Source: Okeania sp. SIO2C9 (GTDB lineage Bacteria > Cyanobacteriota > Cyanobacteriia > Cyanobacteriales > Microcoleaceae). From it: 62,067 nt of DNA. Positions 52,643-61,937 of this stretch are shown piece by piece. The stretch covers positions 26,654-88,720 of the forward strand of contig NZ_JAAHGO010000036.1 of assembly GCF_010672455.1 (NCBI RefSeq), read 5' to 3'. The stretch's first letter is position 1. The number at the start of each line of letters is the position of its first letter. A program made the position numbers and the translations under genes. Under the pieces are notes generated by a model. The model ran no database searches. It saw only the letters and a program-made list of their open reading frames with translations, and was not told where the DNA came from.

Positions 52643-53728
52643 ATGCTAAAAGGATATTCAATTATTGATGCAGACTCCCATGTTATTGAACCTCCTAGTA
52701 TGTGGGCTGAGTATCTCGATCCAGAATTTCAACAGTTTGCTCCTTCAGCAGACATGAAAATTAAAGGGGAAAACATTTCAGAGAAGATTTCTGAAAAATT
52801 GCAGGAGATAGTAAATAAGCAAATGATGGAAAATCACCCCAATGCTTATTTTCATAGCTATAATTCAGAGTCTCATGTCCAAGAGATGGTGAGGATGGGG
52901 ATAGATCGGGCATTCCTTTATCCAAATTATGGGTTGTTGCTTTGGGGTATCGATACTATGGCACCTGAAGTTGCAGGAGCTTTCACTCGTGCCTACAATA
53001 CTTGGTTATTTGAAGAATTTTGTAGTTACGATCCAGAACGCTTGAGAGGAGTGGGCGCAATTAATCTTCATCAACCAGAGAAGATGGTGTTAGAATTGCA
53101 TCGAATTGCAGAATATGGCGGTAAAGCAGTTTTTTTACGACCTAACCCAATTAAAGGGAGATTATTAAGCAATCCTGCCTATGAACCTTTTTGGACGGAA
53201 TGTGAAAAATTGAATATGGCCATAGGAATTCATGAAGGTACTCATAGTCTTTTACCTACAGTAGGTGCAGAAAGATTCAGAACTCAGTTTGCACTTCACG
53301 CTTGTTCCCATCCCATGGAACAGATGATGGCTTTATTGGCTTTAATTGAAGGAGGGGTGTTGGAGCGTCATCCGAAACTGCGGGTGGGGTTTCTTGAATC
53401 AGGTTGTGGTTGGCTTCCCTATTGGTTATGGCGACTGGATCAAGAATACGAAAATTTATATTGGGAAGTGAAAGATAATGTTAAAATACCACCGTCAGAA
53501 TATTTTCGTCGTCAGTGTTATGTTGCGATTGAACCATCTGAATCTTATCTTTCTCAGATTATTCAATATATAGGTTCTGATAATTTAATCTTTGGTTCAG
53601 ATTATCCTCACATAGATCATCAGCCAGATGTGATCGATCAATTGGTGGGACTTGAGAAAGATTTATCGAAAGAAACTCTGAAAAAGATTGGTTGGGATAA
53701 TCCTGCTCGCTTTTATGGTCTGGTCTGA
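52643..53728 (+). CDS. Amidohydrolase family 2 (ACMSD-like) metal enzyme
   Basis: 361 residues. TIM-barrel amidohydrolase-related protein (PF04909 type). Strand 1 carries IIDADSHVIEPPSMW (D-x-H-like metal ligands). GIHEGTHS and HACSHPMEQMMALLALI give the next His residues. FLESGCGWLPYWLWRLDQEY and NLIFGSDYPHID supply the catalytic Asp near residue 318. Members hydrolyse or decarboxylate aromatic or heteroaromatic acids; the substrate here is unknown. ATG at 52643. Only 26 bases separate it from the next gene, so they are very likely co-transcribed. Two decayed copies of its 3' end lie at 52258-52591 and 54649-54886. Confidence 0.85.
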   Translation: MLKGYSIIDADSHVIEPPSMWAEYLDPEFQQFAPSADMKIKGENISEKISEKLQEIVNKQMMENHPNAYFHSYNSESHVQEMVRMGIDRAFLYPNYGLLLWGIDTMAPEVAGAFTRAYNTWLFEEFCSYDPERLRGVGAINLHQPEKMVLELHRIAEYGGKAVFLRPNPIKGRLLSNPAYEPFWTECEKLNMAIGIHEGTHSLLPTVGAERFRTQFALHACSHPMEQMMALLALIEGGVLERHPKLRVGFLESGCGWLPYWLWRLDQEYENLYWEVKDNVKIPPSEYFRRQCYVAIEPSESYLSQIIQYIGSDNLIFGSDYPHIDHQPDVIDQLVGLEKDLSKETLKKIGWDNPARFYGLV

Positions 53729-53754
53729 AATTATTATCCAATAGGAGTTAGAAA

Positions 53755-54639
53755 ATGACGTTCTCTGACAAAGACTATGATGAATACATCTTTCAAATAC
53801 TGTTATATGAAAATCAAGAATTTAAATTAGTATACGGAAAGAAAAAAGATATACACAAAAATTATAACATAGATTCTTTATCTTTAGGAGTAAACGTCGA
53901 TCCAAATTTTGTGGATAAACAAGATATTGAATACCCCACTGTGTTTTTTTTACTAAAATGTCGTAAACTATCCCAGGTTGTAACTTCTACTTGGCTGACG
54001 CCAAGCCAGATAGATCAGATAGAAGCAAAAAACAATACCCGAAAAAACCAAATAATATTGACCAGGCAGATACTAGATTCATATAATATTATCCCTCATG
54101 CTACTTATTGGCTGCATAAGCAGAATGAATCTAATGATGAATATGAACTCAGGAAAGTAAACGATCAGGATATACACACAAGACTAGAGGAAGAGGATAA
54201 TCAATTTTATTGTATTACGCCTACACACATAAGTTATCGGTCAATATCTTTAGTCCTTTTATTATGTGGGCAAGCATATTACAAAGAGAATAATGCCTGG
54301 ACAAAAATTTGTGAACCCATTTTTAGTACCTATGAAACTATTTGGGAGTATGGATTAGATATATCTTGGGATACATATTATTCTACTAGGATAGATGTTT
54401 CCCAAGCTGGAAAAATGCCAGTACCTCCTTTTACCTCAGTAGTTCTAGGTTATCCCCCGAAACCAAATACGTTTTCTCTTGAAGATGACAAGATCGAATA
54501 CTGGGTTAATTCAAATGAATATGATTCTGGTGAAAATAAATACCCATTTTATCCCCAGAAAGGCACAATTGAATGGGAGAAGAAAGATTTAAAGTATATA
54601 GTTCCTCCCTATCCTTATATTCCTCTTAGCTGTCTGTAA
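53755..54639 (+). CDS. Unrecognised protein with PYIP-type C-terminal tail
   Basis: 294 residues, no family recognised, no signal peptide or membrane helix. It is rich in aromatic and charged residues. The C-terminal third relates to the 54957 and 51749 products through PPFTSVVLGYPPKPNTFSLE, IEYWVNSNE and the end PPYPYIPLSCL. A good Shine-Dalgarno AGGAG lies 7 bases before the ATG, and the gene follows the amidohydrolase by 26 bases, so the two probably form an operon. A conserved tail with Ser/Cys at the extreme C-terminus could be a modification or attachment site, or simply a structural end. This is inference. Confidence 0.6.
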   Translation: MTFSDKDYDEYIFQILLYENQEFKLVYGKKKDIHKNYNIDSLSLGVNVDPNFVDKQDIEYPTVFFLLKCRKLSQVVTSTWLTPSQIDQIEAKNNTRKNQIILTRQILDSYNIIPHATYWLHKQNESNDEYELRKVNDQDIHTRLEEEDNQFYCITPTHISYRSISLVLLLCGQAYYKENNAWTKICEPIFSTYETIWEYGLDISWDTYYSTRIDVSQAGKMPVPPFTSVVLGYPPKPNTFSLEDDKIEYWVNSNEYDSGENKYPFYPQKGTIEWEKKDLKYIVPPYPYIPLSCL

Positions 54640-54648
54640 TTAAAACAT

Positions 54649-54886
54649 AGGAAGTCAAAGATATGGTAAGATTGACACTGTTAGAGTACTTTCGCAGTCA
54701 ATGTTATACTGGGGTCTATCCATCTTAACCTTATCTGAACTAAGATAATTTCATCTTTGGCTCAGATTATCCACACATGGATCGTCAGTCAGATATTGTG
54801 AAAAATTCTGTAAAGCTTTAGAGGAAGTTGTCTCCAAAAATTTAAAAAAAATTTTTGGGGATAATCCTAGACATCTCTATGGTTGT
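54649..54886 (+). pseudogene. Second amidohydrolase C-terminal remnant
   Basis: EYFRSQCYTGVYPS, then, after stops and frame changes, FIFGSDYPHMDRQSD and GDNPRHLYG can be aligned to the end of the 52643 gene. It is more decayed than the remnant at 52258. It lies between the two PYIP-tail genes, which points to duplication of a two-gene unit followed by loss of the enzyme copies. Confidence 0.75.
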
Positions 54887-54905
54887 GAAGAATTCAGCTA
54901 TTCAT

Positions 54906-54927
54906 TAGAGTTGTTGGGAAAATAACA
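54906..54927. mobile_element. Solitary end of the IS5-like element
   Basis: ATTAGAGTTGTTGGGAAAATAA equals the inverted end at 28445 with one extra A. No partner end nearby. It lies 30 bases before the 54957 start and may be a relic of an insertion or deletion. Confidence 0.6.
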
Positions 54928-54956
54928 AACTTTATAATTCATCAAGGAACAATATT

Positions 54957-55586
54957 ATGTCCAGAAGACTTATTTCAAAGTATCAGAATCATTTGGCAAA
55001 TCCGGAGAATGCTGTTCAATCTGCAACTGGTCAGATAATACAGCGGATGCTTGAACAAGTAAAAGTAATTTCTATATTAATTACATATTCATGGAGGTAT
55101 AATCAGCCAGATTCTACCCCTGAGCAGTTATTGACTGCTCAAAGGTTGCAATACTATTTCCGACATACTGTTCCCGATCCACTATGGCGTAGAGATGAAG
55201 AAGTAAAAAGACTCTTTCCTAATGTTACTAAAGCCCCAGTACTCGAAGATTTAATGGGTGCTGAACTTAATAGCGATACTATTCCAGGTGAAGTATTGTG
55301 TACTGTTTTTGCTACTCCCATAGGTTATGTATTTCCAATTTTTGAAAAGATAGCTATTGATTTCAAGTTGGTATCATTTGAAATTGATACTGGTATATTT
55401 AACGGCTGGATCACAGATCCTGACCCAAATTCTCCTCATATGTTGACAGTCGTGATTGCCTTTCCGCCTCGTCCAGCACTTAGTGATGCAACAGTCACAA
55501 ATACTGAATTGGAAGATTGGATCGATAATCGATCTCCAGTGAAATTTATGTCTGAAAATCCTTACATTCCTACCTGTAGTTGTTAA
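54957..55586 (+). CDS. Unrecognised protein with PYIP-type C-terminal tail
   Basis: 209 residues, family not recognised. The N-terminal half is helical and polar (MSRRLISKYQNHLANPENAV, QSATGQIIQRMLEQVKV, YYFRHTVPDPLWRRDEEVKR). The C-terminal half matches the fragment at 51749 (YVFPIFEKI, DTGIFNGWITDPDPNSP, FPPRPALSD, ELEDWIDNR) and ends SENPYIPTCSC. No signal or membrane segment. AAGGA lies about 9 bases before the ATG. An IS end sits just upstream, so its promoter context may be new. The paralogs differ strongly in the N-terminal part but keep the tail, so the tail is probably functionally important. Confidence 0.6.
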   Translation: MSRRLISKYQNHLANPENAVQSATGQIIQRMLEQVKVISILITYSWRYNQPDSTPEQLLTAQRLQYYFRHTVPDPLWRRDEEVKRLFPNVTKAPVLEDLMGAELNSDTIPGEVLCTVFATPIGYVFPIFEKIAIDFKLVSFEIDTGIFNGWITDPDPNSPHMLTVVIAFPPRPALSDATVTNTELEDWIDNRSPVKFMSENPYIPTCSC

Positions 55587-55836
55587 CAACACCTACTCTT
55601 AATCCATATAAATAAAACAGACACTCGCAAAGATAAATTTTGTTGCATGGATATCTCAGAAGCCTTTAAAATAAATGATTTATGTATCAAACTGATTTAA
55701 TAGAAGGTTAGATATATTCGTGCAACAAAGCCCCAAAGATACATAAATATATAGCATACGCTCTGAACTTTGGAATGTTACTGTTACTTTGATTGGTATG
55801 AGGTGAATAACAGATGTTTCCGAAATCTAAGAAACC

Positions 55837-58800
55837 ATGAATACTATAAACAAAAAGAATAGGAACTATAAGTTTATTGAACAAATCTATGAAAGTGCTA
55901 ACTCTTTAGTTTATCGAGCTATTCTCAAAGCAAATAATCAGCCTCTTATTCTCAAAATTCTTAAAGAAAACTACCCTACTGCTTCCGAACTCACACGCTA
56001 CAAACAAGAATATGAAATTATTCGCTCCTTGAATGTAGATAGCATTGTTAAAGCTTACGACCTACAAAGATATGAGAATAGTTTAGCAATACTTCTAGAA
56101 GACTTCGGCGGTCAATCTCTAAAATTACTAATATCTCAATCTCAATTCAACTTAGAAAACTTTCTAACTATTGCTATTAAAACAACAGAAAGTTTAGCAG
56201 CAATTCATACTGCTAATATTATCCACAAAGACATTAACCCCTCAAATATTGTCTATAACCCCCAAACAAAACAACTAAAAATTATCGACTTTGGCATATC
56301 TACCCGTTTATCCCAAGAATTTATCACAGTTATCCCCCCCAACCAACTAGAAGGAACCTTAGCATATATCGCTCCAGAACAAACAGGTAGAATGAACCGA
56401 GGGATAGATTATCGTAGCGACTTTTATTCCCTGGGCGTAACTTTCTATGAACTTTTAACGAATAAACTGCCTTTTGAAATAACTGACCCCATGGAGTTAG
56501 TTCATTGCCATATTGCCCAACAACCATTACCAGTACATGAACTAATTCCTGATATTTCTAATTCTGTGTCTAATATAATCAGCAAATTGTTAGCTAAAAC
56601 CCCAGAAGAAAGATATCAAAGCGCTTGGGGAATTAAAGCAGATTTAGAAACTTGTCTAGAGCAATTAAAAACTTTAGGACAAATTTCAGACTTTCCTTTA
56701 GCCACTCAAGATATTTGTGATAAATTTCAGATTCCTCAAAAACTCTATGGTAGAGAGCAAGAACTCGAGGAACTATTAACAGCATTCGAGCAAGTAAGTC
56801 TGGGAAAAACAGGAATGATTCTGATTTCTGGTTATTCAGGAATTGGTAAATCAGCATTAGTCAATGAAATTCACAAACCCATTACAAAAAAACGAGGAAA
56901 ATTTATTAGTGGTAAATTTGACCAGTTGAATCGAGATATTCCTTATTCAGCTATTTGTCTAGCTTTTCAAGAGTTAATCCGTAAACTCCTAAGCGAACCA
57001 GATATAACTCTACAAACCTGGAAAAATCAACTATTAGAAGTTCTAGGAAATAATGGTCAAATTATCATTGATGTGATTCCCGAACTGGAAAAAATTATCG
57101 GTCAACAACCACAAGTTGAACAATTAGGAGCTAGCGAAAGTCAAAATAGATTTAATTTATTTTTTCAAAGGTTTCTGAATGTGTTTTGTCAAAAACAACA
57201 TCCTTTAGTAATTTTTATTGACGATTTACAATGGGCAGATTTACCATCCCTGAACTTAATAGAGCAATTAATGTCAGATTATGAGAACCAATATTTTCTG
57301 TTAATAGGAGCATATCGAGATAATGAAGTTAGTCCTACTCATCCTCTAGTACGGACTTTAGATAAAATTAAGACTGCACAAGTACCCGTTAACGAAATTA
57401 CCCTTTACCCTTTAAAAATTAATCATATTAATCAATTAATCGCTGATACCCTAAGTTGCTCCACAGAAATTACCAAACCTTTAGCAGAATTAGTTACCAA
57501 AAAAACAGGAGGCAATCCATTTTTTCTGACTCAACTGCTGAGTTCTTTGTACCAAGAAAATTTATTAGTATTTAACCCGGAGCAATATTCTCTGAACATA
57601 GAAAACGATGGACAAAGTTATTGGCAATGGGATATAGAAGAAATTGAAAGAGTTTCCATCACTGATAACGTAGTTGATTTAATGGTCAGAAAAATTGAAA
57701 AATTAGATGAAACAACTCAACAAGTTCTCAAATTAGCAGCTTGTATTGGCAACAAATTTAATTTAGAAATCCTGTCAATTGTTAATAATAAATCTCAAAC
57801 AGTCACAGCTAATGAATTACAGTCTGCCTTACACGAAGGGCTGATTTTTCCGTTGAAAAATAACTATAAAGCTCCTTTACTTTGGAATCCAGAAGACTTA
57901 TCAAATAACCTCTCAGAAAACTATTTTGAATCGGCAAAATATATCTCCTACAAATTTTTACATGACCGAGTACAACAAGCATCTTATTCTCTGATTCCAG
58001 CAGCAGAAAAAAAGCAAGTGCATCTACAAATAGGTCGTCTACTTTTGAAAAATCTTGAAGAGGATAAATTACAGAATAAGATTTTTGATGTTGTCAATCA
58101 ACTGAATCAAGGGTCTAGTTTAATTACCGAACAATTAGAAAAAGATGAGTTAGCGAAATTAAATCTTCAAGTCGGAAAAAAGGCCAAAGACTCCACCGCT
58201 TATGAGCCAGCACTAATATATTTAGAAACAGCCTTAGAGTTACTGTCATCAGAAAGCTGGAAAAATCAATATCATTTAACTTTAGAAATTTATACAGAAG
58301 CCGTAGAACTTCAATACTTTAATTCTCAGTTTGAACAAGCTGAAACTCTAGCTGCTATTGTTCTTCAAAATGCTCAAGAAGTTCTCGATACAGTAAAAAT
58401 TTATGAATTAAAAATTGAATCTTATCATGCCCAAGTCCTCGTAAAAGAAGCGGTAGATGTTACCTTTGAAATTTTAGCCAAGCTAGGAGTTTATATTCCA
58501 TCTGACGTAAATCAACAGGAGGAAAAAATTGCTCAAGAAGAAAAAGTGATAGCGTTATTTTTGCAGGATAAATCTATTGCTCAGTTAGCAAATTTACCTG
58601 CGATGATCGATCCTTACAAACTTGCTGCTGTTAGGCTATTAGTTCTTACTACTACATCTGCCATGATTTATAGCCCTGAAGTCTGTGGGCTGATAACTTT
58701 AACTGCTATTACTCTCTGTCTAAAATATGGAAACTCACCTTTAGCAACTAGTGTCTATTGTTTTTATGGAATAGCTATATGTGGTATGATTCTGACTCAA

Positions 58801-61671
58801 GATATTAAATCTGGATATGAGTTTGGGAAACTAGCTTATCATTTGTTGAATAAGAGTAATACTGATGAAGCAAAACCATTTGTTATTATTCATTACTATG
58901 GATTTATTCGTCATTGGAAAGAACCTTTTAGACAAATCAACCTCAATGATTTTGAAGATGTAATTCAAATTGGACTGGAACGAGGAGATTTTCGACATAC
59001 TGGTTATAATATAATTTCTTATTGTCTTTTTTCAATTTTTCGTGGTTTTAATCTTGAAGACTTTGAATCTAAGTGTAGAGCTTATGGTAAGTTAATAAAA
59101 CCAACACAAGAATATGAATATTATTATTATGAATCTTGTCAAAAAATGGTTTTAAATTTGTTGAAAGAAGACCGAAAAAAATATCATTTATTATTTGAAA
59201 AATCTCAAGAAGAAGAAGATGAATTAATACAAATTTGGATTGATAATAATACTGATTGGTTATTGTTTATTTCCAGTCTCAGTAAAACATTTGCTGCCTA
59301 TTTTTTTAAAGATTATGAGCGAGGATTAGAAACGGTTTATTTATCGGAAAAACACTCTCGACCTTGTTCAGCTTATCTCGTTTATCCACAAAATGTTTTT
59401 TACTCGGCATTAACTCTTTTAGCCGTTTATCCTCAAGCTGATATTGAAGAAAAACAACTTATCCTTGAGAAAGTTACAGAACATCAAAAAAAGATGTATT
59501 ATTTCCAGGAAAATTGCCCTGAGAATTATGGAAATAAATACTATTTAATCGAAGCAGAAAAAGCCAGAATATTAGGAAAAACTTTACAAGCGCAAGAACT
59601 GTACGATCGCGCCATTCAAGGAGCAAAAAAATATGAATTTATCCATGAAGAAGCTTTAGCTTACGAACGAGCAGCAGAATTTTATCTCGCCCTTGACAGA
59701 CAAGAAATCGGTCAATTTTACCTCAGAAATGCCCATCATTGTTACATCCGTTGGGGAGCAAAAGCTAAAGTCAAACAATTAGAAGAGGAATATCCCCAAT
59801 ATTTATTAGGAGTAGCAAATAAAAATAAATTAAAAGGTATTAGTACAACTATTTCTGCCTCCGGTAATGATGGAGAAATTCTTGACTTAACCACAGTAAT
59901 GAAATCATCTCAAGCAATTTCTGGTGAAATTAAGCTGGAAAATCTCCTGCACAATTTAATGAAAATTACTATCGAAAATGCTGGGGCACAAACAGGATTT
60001 TTAATTCTCTACCATCAAGGAAATTGGGTTATAGAAGCTCAAGGAAAAATAAACAGCGACGAAGTAACAATTTTACAATCAATTCCCATCGAATCTACAG
60101 ACCCCCAAACATCACTTCCCATATTACCAACTACCATTATTAACTATGTAATTCGCACTCAAGAAAATATTGCACTCAACGACGCAGCTAACCAAGGACA
60201 ATTTATTAATGACCCCTATATTATCGCCACAAAAAGTAAATCAATTCTCTGTACACCCCTAATTAACCAAGGTCAATTAAGCGGAATAGTTTATTTAGAA
60301 AATAATTTAACCACAAATACATTCACCTCAGAAAGAGTCGAACTATTAAATATTTTATCTGCTCAAGCAGCAATTTCCATCGACAATTCCCGACTTTATC
60401 AAACCCTAGAACAAAGAGTAGAAGAACGCACAAAAGAACTATCTCAAACCTTAGACGTTCTCAAAGCAACTCAAGCAGAACTAATCTTTGAAAATGAACT
60501 ACTAAAAACTGACAAACCCGCCTCTAATTTTAACTATAAAGTAGGTGGAAGTTTGCCCAATAATTCCCCTACTTATGTAGTCCGGCAAGCCGATCGCTCC
60601 CTCTATCAAGCCTTAAAACAGGGTGAATTTTGTTATATTTTAAATGCCCGACAAATGGGAAAATCTAGTCTGATGGTCAGAATGATCCACCATCTCAACC
60701 ATGAAGGACATCATTGTGCCGCAATAGATTTAACTCAAATTGGCAGTGAAAATGTCACCGTAGAACAATGGTATAAAGGATTAGCTGTCGATCTATTGCG
60801 TAGTTTTCGTTTAATGAAAAAATTTAACTTAATCAAATTAAAAACTTGGTGGAATGACAGATTAGATATTTCTCCCGTACAAAGATTAGGTCAATTTATT
60901 GAAGATATTTTATTAGTTGAACTGAATAACGAGGACGATGAATCTATCAAAAAAGTCTTCATTTTTCTGGATGAAGTTGATACTATTTTAAGCTTAAAAT
61001 TTCCAGTAAATGACTTTTTTGCCCTGATACGTTCTTGTTATAATCAACGCATGATTCATCCAGAATCTAGATACCAGAATCTCACCTTTGCTTTTTTTGG
61101 AGTAGCTACTCCTTCAGAATTAATGACTGACATTAGAAGAACCCCTTTTAACATTGGTCAAACAATTGAACTAGAAAGCTTCAAAACACATGAAGCACAA
61201 CCTTTATTATATGGAATAACAGAAAAAGTTAGTAATCCTCAAACCATGCTCCAAGAAATATTAAACTGGACCGGAGGACAACCTTTTTTAACTCAAAAAC
61301 TATGTCAGTTAATTCGTAATTCAGAAATACCAATTCCAGTCAATGGTGAAACTAAATGGATAGAAAACTTAGTACAAGAAAAAATCCTGAAAAATTGGGA
61401 AAGTCAAGATGAACCAGAACATTTAAAAACCATACGCGATCGTATATTTCATAGTAAAAATAGAAGACAAATGCTCGAAATCTATCAACAATTATTAGAG
61501 CAAAAAGAGATAATGAGAACAAATATTCCAGAAGAAAAAGAATTATGTTTATCTGGACTGGTAATTAAGCAAAATGAATTACTGAAAATTCACAACCGCA
61601 TTTATGAATTAATATTTAATCACAGTTGGACAGAAAAAAATCTGCTTGAAGTCAAGAGTCAGGAGTCGTAG
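55837..61671 (+). CDS. Giant Ser/Thr kinase-ATPase-GAF protein with C-terminal AAA-like domain
   Basis: 1944 residues. Kinase domain about 12-275: ESANSLVYRA in place of a Gly-rich loop, LILKILKE lysine, IIHKDINPSNIV, IIDFGIST, YIAPEQTGRMNRGIDYRSDF. AAA_16-type ATPase from about 302, with Walker A ISGYSGIGKSALV and Walker B IFIDDLQWAD. Helical TPR-like region to about 1330. GAF domain about 1355-1530, then a coiled coil (QRVEERTKELSQTLDVLKAT). In the usual cyanobacterial relatives a histidine kinase follows; here, from about 1565, comes an AAA-like (AAA_35-type) domain: NYKVGGSLPNNSPTYVVRQA, ILNARQMGKSSLMVRM, IFLDEVDTILSL and WTGGQPFLTQKLC. It is probably a cytoplasmic signalling hub. The last residues (EVKSQES) and stop come from a GAGTCAGGAGTC repeat. 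Confidence 0.9.
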   Translation: MNTINKKNRNYKFIEQIYESANSLVYRAILKANNQPLILKILKENYPTASELTRYKQEYEIIRSLNVDSIVKAYDLQRYENSLAILLEDFGGQSLKLLISQSQFNLENFLTIAIKTTESLAAIHTANIIHKDINPSNIVYNPQTKQLKIIDFGISTRLSQEFITVIPPNQLEGTLAYIAPEQTGRMNRGIDYRSDFYSLGVTFYELLTNKLPFEITDPMELVHCHIAQQPLPVHELIPDISNSVSNIISKLLAKTPEERYQSAWGIKADLETCLEQLKTLGQISDFPLATQDICDKFQIPQKLYGREQELEELLTAFEQVSLGKTGMILISGYSGIGKSALVNEIHKPITKKRGKFISGKFDQLNRDIPYSAICLAFQELIRKLLSEPDITLQTWKNQLLEVLGNNGQIIIDVIPELEKIIGQQPQVEQLGASESQNRFNLFFQRFLNVFCQKQHPLVIFIDDLQWADLPSLNLIEQLMSDYENQYFLLIGAYRDNEVSPTHPLVRTLDKIKTAQVPVNEITLYPLKINHINQLIADTLSCSTEITKPLAELVTKKTGGNPFFLTQLLSSLYQENLLVFNPEQYSLNIENDGQSYWQWDIEEIERVSITDNVVDLMVRKIEKLDETTQQVLKLAACIGNKFNLEILSIVNNKSQTVTANELQSALHEGLIFPLKNNYKAPLLWNPEDLSNNLSENYFESAKYISYKFLHDRVQQASYSLIPAAEKKQVHLQIGRLLLKNLEEDKLQNKIFDVVNQLNQGSSLITEQLEKDELAKLNLQVGKKAKDSTAYEPALIYLETALELLSSESWKNQYHLTLEIYTEAVELQYFNSQFEQAETLAAIVLQNAQEVLDTVKIYELKIESYHAQVLVKEAVDVTFEILAKLGVYIPSDVNQQEEKIAQEEKVIALFLQDKSIAQLANLPAMIDPYKLAAVRLLVLTTTSAMIYSPEVCGLITLTAITLCLKYGNSPLATSVYCFYGIAICGMILTQDIKSGYEFGKLAYHLLNKSNTDEAKPFVIIHYYGFIRHWKEPFRQINLNDFEDVIQIGLERGDFRHTGYNIISYCLFSIFRGFNLEDFESKCRAYGKLIKPTQEYEYYYYESCQKMVLNLLKEDRKKYHLLFEKSQEEEDELIQIWIDNNTDWLLFISSLSKTFAAYFFKDYERGLETVYLSEKHSRPCSAYLVYPQNVFYSALTLLAVYPQADIEEKQLILEKVTEHQKKMYYFQENCPENYGNKYYLIEAEKARILGKTLQAQELYDRAIQGAKKYEFIHEEALAYERAAEFYLALDRQEIGQFYLRNAHHCYIRWGAKAKVKQLEEEYPQYLLGVANKNKLKGISTTISASGNDGEILDLTTVMKSSQAISGEIKLENLLHNLMKITIENAGAQTGFLILYHQGNWVIEAQGKINSDEVTILQSIPIESTDPQTSLPILPTTIINYVIRTQENIALNDAANQGQFINDPYIIATKSKSILCTPLINQGQLSGIVYLENNLTTNTFTSERVELLNILSAQAAISIDNSRLYQTLEQRVEERTKELSQTLDVLKATQAELIFENELLKTDKPASNFNYKVGGSLPNNSPTYVVRQADRSLYQALKQGEFCYILNARQMGKSSLMVRMIHHLNHEGHHCAAIDLTQIGSENVTVEQWYKGLAVDLLRSFRLMKKFNLIKLKTWWNDRLDISPVQRLGQFIEDILLVELNNEDDESIKKVFIFLDEVDTILSLKFPVNDFFALIRSCYNQRMIHPESRYQNLTFAFFGVATPSELMTDIRRTPFNIGQTIELESFKTHEAQPLLYGITEKVSNPQTMLQEILNWTGGQPFLTQKLCQLIRNSEIPIPVNGETKWIENLVQEKILKNWESQDEPEHLKTIRDRIFHSKNRRQMLEIYQQLLEQKEIMRTNIPEEKELCLSGLVIKQNELLKIHNRIYELIFNHSWTEKNLLEVKSQES

Positions 61672-61690
61672 GGGCGAATGGCATTCGCCC
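61672..61690. repeat. GGGCGAATGGCATTCGCCC hairpin repeat
   Basis: A perfect inverted repeat immediately after the giant kinase stop. A variant is at 51070-51090. No T run follows, so terminator function is uncertain. The following bases to 61937 contain a GAAGGAAGAAG run and a CCCCCAATTCTGGGGGG stem like that of the 5615 element, and no gene. Confidence 0.7.
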
Positions 61691-61937
61691 GCACAGGAGT
61701 TAGGAGGGAAGAAAGAAGGAAGAAGCAAGAAGGATGATGCGCCCCTAGCCCCCCAATTCTGGGGGGAACAAGAATCCATTATATCATGTTCCCCCTCCGG
61801 GGGAGCTACGCTAACGGATAATTACTTATAATAAAGTTTTTGTTTGTAGTTGGGCTTTAGCCCTTACAATGCTTAGTATTAGGAATAAAGTCCAACTACG
61901 AGCCTAATTATAACTGTTCTACCGAACATGATATTAG

